Assembly (NCBI RefSeq): GCF_003050905.1
Contig: NZ_QAOT01000006.1
Origin: Cereibacter_A azotoformans
GTDB lineage: Bacteria > Pseudomonadota > Alphaproteobacteria > Rhodobacterales > Rhodobacteraceae
Direction: 5' to 3' (one strand)
Length of the DNA stretch: 64,000 bases
A program made the translations under genes and the position numbers. This document shows positions 26,246-34,847 of the stretch, one piece after another. The notes below the pieces were generated by a model, which was given only the letters and a program-made list of their open reading frames with translations, had not been told where the DNA came from and did not search any database. How positions within the stretch are numbered: position 1 is the first letter of the stretch; each line of letters opens with the position of its first letter.

Positions 26246-26744
26246 CGGCGGCCACCCGCACCGTCAGCATCTTGTCCGGGTTCGCCGGCGGCTCGCCGCG
26301 GACGATCTTGTCCACATGCTCCATCCCCGAGATCACGCGGCCATAGACGGTGTATTGGCCGTTCAGGAAATCGTTGTCGCGGAAGTTGATGAAGAACTGC
26401 GAGTTGGCCGAGTTCGGGTTCTGCGACCGCGCGGCGCCGAGCGTGCCGCGCGCATGGGGCAGTTTCGAGAATTCCGCCGGAAGGTCGGGCATGTCCGACC
26501 CGCCGGTCCCGGCGCGGCGGATGCTGAAGTTGTTTTCGGTGTTGCCGTTGGCCACATCGCCGGTCTGGGCCATGAAGCCTTCGATCACGCGATGGAACAC
26601 GACATTGTCGTAGGCCTTGGCGCGGGCCAGCGCCTTCATCCGCTCGCTGTGCTTCGGCGCGACGTCCGGGAGAAGCTCGATCACCACCTCGCCGTCCTTC
26701 AGCGTCATGATGATGGTGTTCTCGGGGTCCTTGATCTCGGCCAT
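26235..26744 (-). CDS. Cyclophilin-type peptidylprolyl isomerase, cytoplasmic
   Basis: A 169-residue cyclophilin without a signal peptide, beginning MAEIKDPENTIIMTLKDGEV. The core NVVFHRVIEGFMAQTGD and NPNSANSQFFINF motifs are nearly the same as in the downstream exported copy, indicating a tandem duplication followed by gain or loss of the export signal. The ATG at 26744 has GAGGAGGG just upstream. The frame is open beyond it, but those codons are non-coding in character. It is divergent from pgk. Confidence 0.9.
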   Translation of the reverse strand: MAEIKDPENTIIMTLKDGEVVIELLPDVAPKHSERMKALARAKAYDNVVFHRVIEGFMAQTGDVANGNTENNFSIRRAGTGGSDMPDLPAEFSKLPHARGTLGAARSQNPNSANSQFFINFRDNDFLNGQYTVYGRVISGMEHVDKIVRGEPPANPDKMLTVRVAADVV

Positions 26745-26892
26745 GGGGCCCTCCTCTTTCAATCGGGGCCAACCTAGTGGCGGGGCGCCGTCAGGAAAAG
26801 GTCTGATTTGGCCGGCCTGCGGCCGAACGCCGGTTGACGGGCGGGCATCGATCGGCTTGGAAGCGGGAAACGTCGCCTCAGGAGGAACCGGA

Positions 26893-28086
26893 ATGGGCTG
26901 GAAGACACTCGACGACATGGATCTTGCGGGCAAGGTCGTGCTGGTGCGCGTGGATGTGAACGTGCCGATGGAAAACGGCGAGGTCACCGACGCCACCCGG
27001 ATCGAGAAGATCGTGCCCACCGTCGAGGACATCCTGAAGAAGGGCGGCAAGCCGGTGCTGCTGGCCCATTTCGGCCGCCCCAAAGGCAAGGTCGTGGATG
27101 AGATGAGCCTGCGCCTCGTGCTGCCGGCGCTGCAGAAGGCGCTGCCCGGCACCAAGGTCAGCTTTGCGCCGGATTGTGTGGGCGAAGAGGCCGAGAAGGC
27201 CGTGGCCGCCATGCTCGAGGGCGAGGTGCTGCTGCTCGAGAACACCCGCTTCCACGCCGGCGAGGAGAAGAACGACCCCGAACTGGCCGCCGCAATGGCG
27301 AAGCTCGGCGATGTCTATGTCAACGATGCCTTCTCGGCCGCGCACCGGGCGCATTCCTCGACCGAAGGCATCGCGCGGTTGCTGCCCTCGGCCGCCGGCC
27401 GGCTGATGGAGGCGGAACTCAAGGCGCTTGACGCGGCACTGGGTCAGCCCGAGCGGCCGGTGGTGGCCGTGGTGGGCGGGGCCAAGGTCTCGACCAAGCT
27501 CGACCTGCTGGGCAACCTCGTGGGCCGCGTCGATCATCTGGTGATCGGCGGCGGCATGGCCAACACCTTCCTCGTGGCGCAGGGGACCGAGGTCGGCAAG
27601 TCGCTGGCCGAGCGTGACATGGCCGAGACCGCCCGCGAGATCGTCGCCAAGGCCAGGGCTGCGGGCTGCACGATCCACCTGCCGCTCGACGTGGTGGTGG
27701 CGCGCGAGTTCAAGGCTGGGGCCGCGAACGAGACCGTGGACGCTTCGGCCTGCCCGGCCGACGCGATGATCCTCGACGCAGGCCCCCGGACGGTGGCCGC
27801 GCTGTCCGAGGTCTTTGCCTCGGCCAGGACGCTGATCTGGAACGGGCCGCTCGGCGCCTTCGAGATCGAGCCCTTCGATGCCGCCACCAATGCCGCGGCG
27901 CTGCAGGTGGCGCAGCTCACCAAGGCGGGCCAGCTGATCTCGGTGGCGGGCGGCGGCGATACGGTCGCGGCGCTGAACAAGGCCGGCGCGGCCGAGGGCT
28001 TCTCCTACATCTCGACGGCGGGTGGCGCCTTCCTCGAATGGATGGAGGGCAAGGAGCTGCCGGGCGTCGCCGCGCTGAACGTCTGA
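26893..28086 (+). CDS. pgk: Phosphoglycerate kinase
   Basis: A 397-residue monomeric glycolytic and Calvin-cycle enzyme transferring phosphate between 1,3-bisphosphoglycerate and ADP. N-terminal VLVRVDVNVPMENGEVTD, the substrate-binding HFGRPKG, and the C-terminal nucleotide-binding SVAGGGDTVAALNKAG are all present. ATG at 26893 with GGAGGA 6 bases upstream. It is followed 101 bases later by class I aldolase, so two lower-glycolysis steps are neighbours. Confidence 0.95.
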   Translation: MGWKTLDDMDLAGKVVLVRVDVNVPMENGEVTDATRIEKIVPTVEDILKKGGKPVLLAHFGRPKGKVVDEMSLRLVLPALQKALPGTKVSFAPDCVGEEAEKAVAAMLEGEVLLLENTRFHAGEEKNDPELAAAMAKLGDVYVNDAFSAAHRAHSSTEGIARLLPSAAGRLMEAELKALDAALGQPERPVVAVVGGAKVSTKLDLLGNLVGRVDHLVIGGGMANTFLVAQGTEVGKSLAERDMAETAREIVAKARAAGCTIHLPLDVVVAREFKAGAANETVDASACPADAMILDAGPRTVAALSEVFASARTLIWNGPLGAFEIEPFDAATNAAALQVAQLTKAGQLISVAGGGDTVAALNKAGAAEGFSYISTAGGAFLEWMEGKELPGVAALNV

Positions 28087-28128
28087 GGCGATTTTCCGCG
28101 CCGCGGCGCCACGTTAGCGCCAACAAGA

Positions 28129-28157
28129 TTGATATGCGCATTCCGCCGGACTAAGTC
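28129..28157 (+). promoter_or_regulatory. Putative promoter of the class I aldolase gene
   Basis: TTGATA (28129-28134) and TAAGTC (28152-28157) are separated by 17 bases, 30 bases before the aldolase ATG. Both hexamers are moderate matches to sigma-70 elements. Confidence 0.35.
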
Positions 28158-28187
28158 CGTCTCGACGCAACTGAAAGGACCAGCGGA

Positions 28188-29117
28188 ATGCGCGCTAGCA
28201 GAGCAGTTCAGAAGATCCTCGCCAATTATGAGGGCGAAACGCCCGGCGTGAAGGCCAACCTGTGCCGGATGCTGATGGAGGGGAAGCTGGGCGGCACGGG
28301 CAAGATGATCATTCTGCCGGTGGACCAGGGCTTCGAACATGGCCCGGCGCGCACCTTCGCGCCGAACCCGGCGGGCTATGACCCCCATTACCACTACCAG
28401 CTCGCGATCGACGCGGGGCTGAGCGCCTATGCGGCCCCGCTGGGCATGCTCGAGGCCGGTGCGGATACGTTCGCCGGCCAGATCCCCACGATCCTCAAGG
28501 CGAACTCGGCCAACTCGCTGATGAGCGACACGGCGGGCAAGAACCAGGCGGTGACGGCGTCGGTCGATGATGCGCTGCGGCTCGGCTGCGCGGCGATCGG
28601 CTTCACGATCTATCCGGGCTCGGACTCGCAGCTCGACATGTATGAAGAGATCGTCGAGATGCGGAAGGAGGCCGCCGCCAAGGGCGTCGCCACCGTGATC
28701 TGGTCCTATCCGCGCGGCGAGGCGATCACCAAGGACGGCGAGACGGCGATCGACGTGGCGGCCTATGCCGCGCAGATCGCGGCGCTGATCGGCGCGCATG
28801 TCATCAAGATCAAGCTCTCGACCGACCATCTGATGCTGCCCGAGGCGAAGAAGGTCTATGAAGAGCAGAAGATCGACGTGGCCAGCCAGGCAGCGCGGGT
28901 GAAGCACTGCATGGATGCGGCCTTCGCCGGCCGTCGCGTCGTGGTCTTCTCGGGCGGCGCCAAGAAGGGCGAGGACTCGGTCTATGACGACGCCCGCGCG
29001 ATCCGCGACGGCGGCGGCAACGGCTCGATCATCGGCCGCAACAGCTTCCAGCGGAGCCGCGAGGATGCGCTGGCGATGCTGGGCAAGCTCGTGGACATCT
29101 ACAAGGGCCGGGCCTGA
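28188..29117 (+). CDS. Class I fructose-bisphosphate aldolase (DhnA/archaeal type)
   Basis: A 309-residue Schiff-base aldolase of the archaeal-type DhnA family, cleaving or forming fructose 1,6-bisphosphate. Motifs: IILPVDQGFEHGPAR near residue 41, the probable Schiff-base lysine in HVIKIKLST (about K207), and VVFSGGAKKGEDS, a phosphate-binding loop. It differs from the class II zinc aldolases used in the Calvin cycle of this group. It follows pgk, and a GC hairpin lies 7 bases past its stop. Confidence 0.88.
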   Translation: MRASRAVQKILANYEGETPGVKANLCRMLMEGKLGGTGKMIILPVDQGFEHGPARTFAPNPAGYDPHYHYQLAIDAGLSAYAAPLGMLEAGADTFAGQIPTILKANSANSLMSDTAGKNQAVTASVDDALRLGCAAIGFTIYPGSDSQLDMYEEIVEMRKEAAAKGVATVIWSYPRGEAITKDGETAIDVAAYAAQIAALIGAHVIKIKLSTDHLMLPEAKKVYEEQKIDVASQAARVKHCMDAAFAGRRVVVFSGGAKKGEDSVYDDARAIRDGGGNGSIIGRNSFQRSREDALAMLGKLVDIYKGRA

Positions 29118-29124
29118 TCCCGCA

Positions 29125-29148
29125 GGCCCTTCCCTCGCGGGAAGGGCC
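29125..29148 (+). terminator. Hairpin after aldolase gene
   Basis: A perfect 10-bp stem (29125-29134 with 29139-29148) with a TCGC tetraloop begins 7 bases after the aldolase stop. It lacks a U-run, so it may be a weak or Rho-assisted terminator or an mRNA 3'-end stabiliser. Confidence 0.5.
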
Positions 29149-29290
29149 ACCTCCTGCCGCGGCCAGGGCCGGGGGCCTCGTCCCTCCTGCCCCTGCGCCG
29201 CAGGTTCTTTTCGGTTCCCAACCCGCCTGCGCTCTGGCATGATGCCAGCCACCGCCCCCGCCGAACGAGGGGCGCGACCAGAGGCAGAGC

Positions 29291-29593
29291 ATGAACATCC
29301 CGACCTCCCGCCCCGCCATCGGCGCCAGCCTCTATTTCGCGCTGGCCTTCTCGCTCTCGGCCTATTTCACCTTCGCGGCCGTGCAGGGGGACTATGGCGT
29401 CTTCCGGCAGGTGCAGATCAAGGCCGAGGCCGAAGCCCTCCGGGCCGAGCGCGACCAGATCGCGGCCGAACTCGCCGAGATGCGCAACAAGACGCGCCGC
29501 CTGTCGGACAGCTATCTGGACGTCGACCTTCTCGACGAACAGGCCCGCGCGACGCTGGGCTATGTCCGGGCGGACGAGATCGTCATCCGCTGA
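29291..29593 (+). CDS. ftsB: FtsB/DivIC-family septum formation initiator
   Basis: A 100-residue bitopic protein with one membrane segment (about 11-30) followed by a coiled coil (about 38-72, IKAEAEALRAERDQIAAELA) and a short C-terminal segment ending GYVRADEIVIR. This layout is that of FtsB, the divisome link between FtsL and FtsQ. A position just upstream of pdhA is common in Alphaproteobacteria. Sequence conservation in the family is low, so the name rests on architecture and context. Confidence 0.78.
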   Translation: MNIPTSRPAIGASLYFALAFSLSAYFTFAAVQGDYGVFRQVQIKAEAEALRAERDQIAAELAEMRNKTRRLSDSYLDVDLLDEQARATLGYVRADEIVIR

Positions 29594-29761
29594 CCTGAGA
29601 CCAACCGCTCCACAGCCACCGGCGCCAGCATCCGCCTGGGCGCCGTCCGGTGCCGTTTGCCCGCGGCAGCGGCGCGCGATGACGGCCCCGGAGGGGCCCG
29701 AAGAGCGCGCCACCGCCGTCCTCAATATTGCTCTCGCTCCCGCCCGACCTATGGGTTAAAG

Positions 29762-29781
29762 GTAGTTTAGCCTTGAACTAC
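29762..29781. promoter_or_regulatory. Inverted repeat upstream of pdhA, candidate operator
   Basis: GTAGTT (29762-29767) and AACTAC (29776-29781) are perfect 6-bp arms separated by 8 bases, centred about 33 bases before the pdhA ATG. The surrounding 40 bases are AT-rich compared with the region. No known regulator site is recognised. Confidence 0.35.
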
Positions 29782-29804
29782 TTGTCGCGACGGGAGGCGC
29801 CGCC

Positions 29805-30794
29805 ATGGCCACCAGAAAATCGCCGGAACAATCCAACGCATCCAGGGAGGAGCTTCTCCACTATTACCGCGAGATGCTGCTCATCCGCCGCTTCGAGGAG
29901 AAGGCCGGCCAGCTTTACGGCATGGGCCTGATCGGCGGCTTCTGCCACCTCTACATCGGGCAGGAGGCCGTCGTGGTCGGTCTCGAAGCCGCCGCCAAGG
30001 AAGGTGACAAGCGCATCACCAGCTACCGCGATCACGGCCACATGCTGGCCTGCGGGATGGATGCCAAGGGCGTCATGGCCGAACTGACCGGGCGCGAGGG
30101 CGGCTATTCCAAGGGCAAGGGCGGCTCGATGCACATGTTCTCGAAAGAGAAGCATTTCTACGGCGGCCACGGCATCGTGGGCGCGCAGGTGCCGCTCGGC
30201 GCGGGGCTGGCCTTCGCCGACCGCTACCTCGGCAATGACAACGTGACCTTCGCCTATTTCGGCGACGGCGCGGCGAACCAGGGCCAGGTCTACGAGGCCT
30301 ACAACATGGCCAAGCTCTGGAGCCTGCCGGTCATCTTCGTGATCGAGAACAACCAGTATGCGATGGGAACCAGCGTGAAGCGTTCGACCAAGTCGCCCTC
30401 GCTGTGGGAGCGGGGCGCGGCCTACGGCATCAAGGGCGAGGCGGTGGACGGGATGGATGTGCTGGCCGTGAAGGCCGCCGGCGAAAAGGCGGTCGCCGCC
30501 TGCCGCGCGGGCCAGGGGCCCTATATCCTCGAGATGATGACCTACCGCTACCGCGGCCATTCCATGTCCGACCCCGCGAAATACCGCACCCGCGAGGAGG
30601 TGCAGCGCATGCGCGACGAGAAGGACGCGATCGAACATGTCCGCGACCTGCTGATCCAGGGCAATCTTGCCACCGACGACGACCTGAAGGCGATCGACAA
30701 GGACATCAAGGCCGTCGTGAACGAGGCCGCCGACTTCGCCAAGGAGAGCCCCGAGCCCGCGCTCGAGGAACTCTGGACCGACATCTACGCCTGA
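29805..30794 (+). CDS. pdhA: Pyruvate dehydrogenase E1 component, alpha subunit
   Basis: A 329-residue thiamine-diphosphate-dependent E1 alpha subunit. TPP motif GDGAANQGQVYEAYNMA...IENN (about residues 152-185), the phosphorylation-loop equivalent YRGHSMSDPAKYRT, and the RDHGHMLACGMD active-site region are present. It works with PdhB as an alpha2beta2 tetramer feeding acetyl groups to PdhC. GGGAGG precedes the ATG. It is first of three genes spaced by 12 and 10 bases. Confidence 0.95.
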   Translation: MATRKSPEQSNASREELLHYYREMLLIRRFEEKAGQLYGMGLIGGFCHLYIGQEAVVVGLEAAAKEGDKRITSYRDHGHMLACGMDAKGVMAELTGREGGYSKGKGGSMHMFSKEKHFYGGHGIVGAQVPLGAGLAFADRYLGNDNVTFAYFGDGAANQGQVYEAYNMAKLWSLPVIFVIENNQYAMGTSVKRSTKSPSLWERGAAYGIKGEAVDGMDVLAVKAAGEKAVAACRAGQGPYILEMMTYRYRGHSMSDPAKYRTREEVQRMRDEKDAIEHVRDLLIQGNLATDDDLKAIDKDIKAVVNEAADFAKESPEPALEELWTDIYA

Positions 30795-30806
30795 GGGGAC
30801 AAGACC

Positions 30807-32201
30807 ATGGCAACCGAAGTTCTGATGCCCGCCCTGTCGCCCACGATGGAGGAAGGCACGCTGGCGAAGTGGCTGGTGAAGGAGGGCGATGCGGTCAAGT
30901 CCGGCCAGATCATCGCCGAGATCGAGACCGACAAGGCCACGATGGAGTTCGAGGCCGTCGATGAAGGCACGATCGGCAAGCTGCTGATCGCCGAGGGCAC
31001 CGCCGGCGTAAAGGTAAATACGCCCATCGCCGTGCTGGTCGAAGAGGGCGAAAGCGCCGACGCAACCCCCGCTCCCGCCGCCCAGCCGCAGGGCGAGAAG
31101 CAGCCGCAACCCGCCGAGGGCAGCGAGGGCAAGGCCGTGGACGAACCGCTCGTCTCCTCGCCCGGCGCGCCGGTTCCGGGCAAGCGCGACCGCTCGCCCG
31201 ACTGGCCCGAGGGCACCCAGATGAAGACCATGACGGTGCGCGAGGCGCTGCGCGAGGCGATGGCCGAGGAGATGCGCGCCGACAAGACCGTCTTCCTGAT
31301 GGGCGAGGAAGTGGGCGAATATCAGGGCGCCTACAAGATCAGCCAGGGGCTGCTGGACGAGTTCGGCGCAAAGCGCGTGGTCGACACGCCGATCACCGAA
31401 CACGGCTTTGCCGGCATGGCGGTCGGCGCGGCCTTCGCAGGCCTCCGGCCCATCGTCGAGTTCATGACCTTCAACTTCGCCATGCAGGCGATCGACCAGA
31501 TCATCAACTCGGCCGCCAAGACGCTCTACATGTCCGGCGGGCAGATGGGCTGTCCGATCGTCTTCCGCGGCCCGAACGGCGCGGCCGCCCGCGTGGGTGC
31601 CCAGCACAGCCAGGATTACGCCGCCTGGTATGCCCAGATCCCCGGCCTGAAGGTGGTGATGCCCTATTCGGCGGCCGACGCGAAGGGCCTGCTCAAGACC
31701 GCGATCCGTGACCCGAACCCGGTGATCTTCCTGGAGAACGAGATCCTCTATGGCCGCTCGTTCGAGGTGCCGGTGCTGGAGGATTTCGCGATCCCCTTCG
31801 GCAAGGCGCGGATCTGGCGCGAAGGGAGCGACCTCACCATCGTCTCCTTCGGCATCGGCATGACCTATGCGCTGGAGGCCGCCGACAAGCTCGCCGCCGA
31901 GGGCATCTCGGCCGAGGTGATCGACCTGCGCACCCTGCGCCCCATTGACTACGACACGGTGATCGCCTCGGTGAAGAAGACCAACCGCTGCATCACGGTC
32001 GAGGAAGGCTGGCCCGTGGGCTCGATCGGCAACCATATCGCTGCCACGATCATGCAGCAGGCCTTCGATTGGCTCGACGCGCCGGTACTGAACCTGACGG
32101 GCAAGGACGTGCCGATGCCCTATGCGGCCAATCTCGAGAAGCACGCGCTCGTGACCACGGCCGAGGTGGTCGAGGCCGCGAAATCCGTCTGCTACCGCTG
32201 A
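30807..32201 (+). CDS. pdhB: Pyruvate dehydrogenase E1 component, beta subunit with N-terminal lipoyl domain
   Basis: A 464-residue E1 beta that carries an extra lipoyl domain (residues 1-80; lipoylated Lys 43 in EIETDKATMEF) joined by a Pro/Ala/Glu linker (about 80-135) to the transketolase-like pyrimidine-binding and C-terminal domains (from MTVREALREAMAEEM). Lipoyl domains on E1 beta are a known alphaproteobacterial variant. The lipoyl module is nearly identical to that of PdhC downstream. Confidence 0.95.
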   Translation: MATEVLMPALSPTMEEGTLAKWLVKEGDAVKSGQIIAEIETDKATMEFEAVDEGTIGKLLIAEGTAGVKVNTPIAVLVEEGESADATPAPAAQPQGEKQPQPAEGSEGKAVDEPLVSSPGAPVPGKRDRSPDWPEGTQMKTMTVREALREAMAEEMRADKTVFLMGEEVGEYQGAYKISQGLLDEFGAKRVVDTPITEHGFAGMAVGAAFAGLRPIVEFMTFNFAMQAIDQIINSAAKTLYMSGGQMGCPIVFRGPNGAAARVGAQHSQDYAAWYAQIPGLKVVMPYSAADAKGLLKTAIRDPNPVIFLENEILYGRSFEVPVLEDFAIPFGKARIWREGSDLTIVSFGIGMTYALEAADKLAAEGISAEVIDLRTLRPIDYDTVIASVKKTNRCITVEEGWPVGSIGNHIAATIMQQAFDWLDAPVLNLTGKDVPMPYAANLEKHALVTTAEVVEAAKSVCYR

Positions 32202-32211
32202 GGAGACCCAG

Positions 32212-33528
32212 ATGGCAACCGAGATCCTTATGCCCGCGCTGTCTCCGACGATGGAGGAGGGGACGCTTGCGAAATGGCTGAAGAAGGAGGGGGATGAGGT
32301 CCGCTCGGGCGACATCCTCGCCGAGATCGAGACCGACAAGGCGACGATGGAGTTCGAGGCGGTGGACGAGGGGATCCTCGGCAAGATCCTGATCGCCGAG
32401 GGCACCGCGGGCGTGAAGGTGAACACGCCCATCGCCGTGCTGGTGGAAGAGGGCGAGAGCGCGGACGCGGTCTCGTCGGGCAAGACGCCCGCGCCCGAAG
32501 AGCCCAAGGACGAGGCCGCGCCCGCGCAGGAGGCGCCGAAGGCCAGCCCCGCCGCATCGCCGGCGCCGGCTGCGAAGCCCGAGGGCGATCGCATCTTCGC
32601 CTCGCCGCTGGCTCGGCGGATCGCGACGGAGAAGGGGCTCGACCTTGCCACGGTCAAGGGATCGGGCCCGCGCGGCCGGATCGTGAAGGCCGATGTCGAG
32701 GGGGCGCAGAAACCCGCCGCCCCGGCCGCGAAGGCCGAAGCCGCGGCGCCCCAGGCGGATGCTCCGGCTGCCGCTGCGGCCCCCGTGACCTCGCCGGCCG
32801 CCTCGGCGGCGTCGGTCGCAAAGCTCTTGGCCGACCGCGAGTTCGAGGAGATCACCCTCGACGGCATGCGCAAGACCATTGCCGCGCGCCTGTCCGAGGC
32901 CAAGCAGACCATCCCGCACTTCTACCTCCGCCGCGAGGTGGCGCTGGATGCGCTGATGGCCTTCCGGGCGGACCTCAACGCGAAGCTCGAGAGCCGGGGC
33001 GTGAAGCTCTCGGTCAACGACTTCATCATCAAGGCCTGTGCGGTGGCTCTCCAGCAGGTGCCGAACGCGAACGCCGTCTGGGCTGGAGACCGCATCCTGC
33101 GGCTCAAGCCTTCGGACGTGGCGGTGGCCGTGGCCATCGAGGGCGGGCTCTTCACGCCGGTCCTGCGCGATGCGCACCAGAAGAGCCTGTCGGCCCTCTC
33201 GGCCGAGATGAAGGATCTGGCCGCCCGTGCCCGCACGAAGAAGCTCGCTCCACACGAATATCAGGGTGGCAGCTTCGCGATCTCGAACCTCGGCATGTTC
33301 GGGATCGAGAATTTCGACGCGGTCATCAACCCGCCTCATGGCTCGATCCTTGCGGTCGGCGCAGGCATCCGCAAGCCCGTTGTGGCCAAGGACGGCGCGA
33401 TCACGACCGCCACGATGATGTCGATGACGCTCTCGGTGGATCACCGGGTGATCGACGGCGCGCTGGGGGCCGAGTTCCTCAAGGCGATCGTCGAGAACCT
33501 CGAGAATCCGATCGCGATGCTCGCCTGA
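32212..33528 (+). CDS. pdhC: Pyruvate dehydrogenase E2 component, dihydrolipoyllysine acetyltransferase
   Basis: A 438-residue E2 core protein. Lipoyl domain (1-80, Lys 43), Ala/Pro-rich linker, peripheral subunit-binding domain (about 123-160: ASPLARRIATEKGLDLATVK), second linker, and catalytic domain (about 205-438) with DHRVIDG, where His 411 and Asp 415 are the catalytic pair. Forms the complex core accepting acetyl groups from E1. The E3 gene (lpd) is not in the window. A strong bidirectional terminator follows. Confidence 0.95.
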   Translation: MATEILMPALSPTMEEGTLAKWLKKEGDEVRSGDILAEIETDKATMEFEAVDEGILGKILIAEGTAGVKVNTPIAVLVEEGESADAVSSGKTPAPEEPKDEAAPAQEAPKASPAASPAPAAKPEGDRIFASPLARRIATEKGLDLATVKGSGPRGRIVKADVEGAQKPAAPAAKAEAAAPQADAPAAAAAPVTSPAASAASVAKLLADREFEEITLDGMRKTIAARLSEAKQTIPHFYLRREVALDALMAFRADLNAKLESRGVKLSVNDFIIKACAVALQQVPNANAVWAGDRILRLKPSDVAVAVAIEGGLFTPVLRDAHQKSLSALSAEMKDLAARARTKKLAPHEYQGGSFAISNLGMFGIENFDAVINPPHGSILAVGAGIRKPVVAKDGAITTATMMSMTLSVDHRVIDGALGAEFLKAIVENLENPIAMLA

Positions 33529-33560
33529 TCGCGGCGCAGCGGGGCTGACGCCGAACATGA

Positions 33561-33594
33561 GAAAGGGGCCGATCCTTGCGGATCGGCCCCTTTC
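33561..33594. terminator. Strong bidirectional terminator between pdhC and cysE
   Basis: A perfect 15-bp stem (33561-33575 with 33580-33594) with a TTGC loop. The arms begin GAAAGG and end CCTTTC, providing T-runs on both strands. It ends the pdh operon on the plus strand and the GTA-cysE transcript on the minus strand. Confidence 0.85.
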
Positions 33595-33610
33595 CCGTAG
33601 GTCTGACGCT

Positions 33611-34417
33611 TCAGCCGTCGTTGAGCAGATGGTCCATCGTGACCGCCGGCTGTGCACATCCGGCCTCGCCCACCACGCGGGCCGGCACGCCCGCCACAGT
33701 GGTGCAGGGCGGCACGTCATGCAGCACGACCGAGCCTGCGGCGATCCGGCTGCAATGGCCGACGTGGATGTTGCCCAGCACCTTGGCCCCTGCCCCGATC
33801 AGCACGCCATTGCCGATCTTCGGATGGCGGTCCCCATCCTCCTTGCCGGTCCCGCCCAGGGTCACGGAATGGAGCATGGAAACGTTGTCGCCCACCACGG
33901 CCGTCTCGCCAATCACGATGGAATGGGCGTGATCGATCATGATCCCGCGCCCCACCCGCGCGGCCGGATGGATATCGACGCCGAAGGCCTCGGACACACG
34001 CATCTGGACGAAGTATGCCAGATCCTGCCGTCCGGTCGTCCAGAGCCAGTGTCCCACCCGATAGGCCTGCACGGCCTGATAGCCCTTGAAGAACAGGATC
34101 GGCTGGATGAAGCGATGGCAGGCGGGGTCACGCTCATAGACGGCGACCATGTCGGCCCGCGCCATCTGCCCGAGTTCGGGGTCCGACGCATAGGCCTCGT
34201 CGGCGATCTCGCGCAGGATCTGCTCGCTCATCTCGCCCGAGGCCAGCTTCAGAGAAAAGCGGTAGGCCAGCGCCCGCTCCATCGAGGGGTGGTGCAACAG
34301 GCTCGAATGCACGAGCCCGCCAAGCAGAGGCTCGGCCAGGATGGCGGCATGGCCTTCCTCGACTATGCGCTGCCAGACCGGATCCACGGTTGTCACACGG
34401 GGTCTTGCCTCAGCCAT
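33611..34417 (-). CDS. cysE: Serine O-acetyltransferase
   Basis: A 268-residue enzyme making O-acetylserine from serine and acetyl-CoA for cysteine synthesis. Helical N-terminal domain (1-140) followed by a left-handed beta-helix of hexapeptide repeats with DIHPAARVGRGIMIDHAHSI, GGTGKEDGDRHPKIG and IGAGAKVLGNIHVG. Its start overlaps the preceding GTA-linked ORF by 8 bases, so it is at the 3' end of the GTA gene string and may be partly co-transcribed with it. Confidence 0.92.
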   Translation of the reverse strand: MAEARPRVTTVDPVWQRIVEEGHAAILAEPLLGGLVHSSLLHHPSMERALAYRFSLKLASGEMSEQILREIADEAYASDPELGQMARADMVAVYERDPACHRFIQPILFFKGYQAVQAYRVGHWLWTTGRQDLAYFVQMRVSEAFGVDIHPAARVGRGIMIDHAHSIVIGETAVVGDNVSMLHSVTLGGTGKEDGDRHPKIGNGVLIGAGAKVLGNIHVGHCSRIAAGSVVLHDVPPCTTVAGVPARVVGEAGCAQPAVTMDHLLNDG

Positions 34418-34844
34418 CGCAGCGTCCTTTCCTCGTCACGGGCAAGTCTAGCACATAGTCATTCCGGCCAACAGTGGAAGGTAGCGGTGGTTCTTCCCGC
34501 ACCAAAGGAACAGGCGGCCGCACGGCCGACGATGGCGCGCCCGTCCGTCGCTGGTGCCGCCCCTGCCGGATGCGCCACGCGACGACCTCAGCCACAAGAG
34601 CCAGCGCCTCGAGCCGATCCGGGTCCGGCCCGGCCCCATCTGCCCCGTGCGGCAACCGGGCCGCGGCCGAGGCAAGGCAGCCATTGCCCCACAGCGGATG
34701 CGGAAGACCCAGCCGCCTCGAGATCTTGTGCGCGCTGTGCGCCTGCTCGATCAGGCGCGCAAGCACCCCAGGGCGATCCTCACGGGGCAAGAGGGCGAGC
34801 CGGCTCGCCACCGCCACCAGATCCGCCAGCAGCACACGCCGCAT
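34410..34844 (-). CDS. Small GTA-linked protein (DUF7742-like)
   Basis: A 144-residue soluble, Ala/Leu/Arg-rich protein located 3 bases after g15 and overlapping cysE by 8 bases. An N-terminal helical block (VAVASRLALLPREDRPGVLARLIEQAHSAHKISRRLG) is the conserved part; the C-terminal half is Arg/Pro-rich and poorly conserved. Short ORFs in this position accompany the GTA cluster in Rhodobacteraceae. No function is known; I match it by position and N-terminal pattern only. Confidence 0.6.
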   Translation of the reverse strand: MRRVLLADLVAVASRLALLPREDRPGVLARLIEQAHSAHKISRRLGLPHPLWGNGCLASAAARLPHGADGAGPDPDRLEALALVAEVVAWRIRQGRHQRRTGAPSSAVRPPVPLVREEPPLPSTVGRNDYVLDLPVTRKGRCDG

Positions 34845-34847
34845 GGA

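Noticed and set aside
23192..26389. 1,065-codon plus-strand frame crossing the aroG, glxA and cyclophilin genes
   Set aside because: It runs through three real genes, one in the same direction but off-frame, with no motifs and no ribosome-binding site.
29778..32912. 1,044-codon minus-strand frame opposite pdhA-pdhB-pdhC
   Set aside because: Antisense shadow of the pdh genes; His/Asp/Arg-biased and without a recognisable domain.
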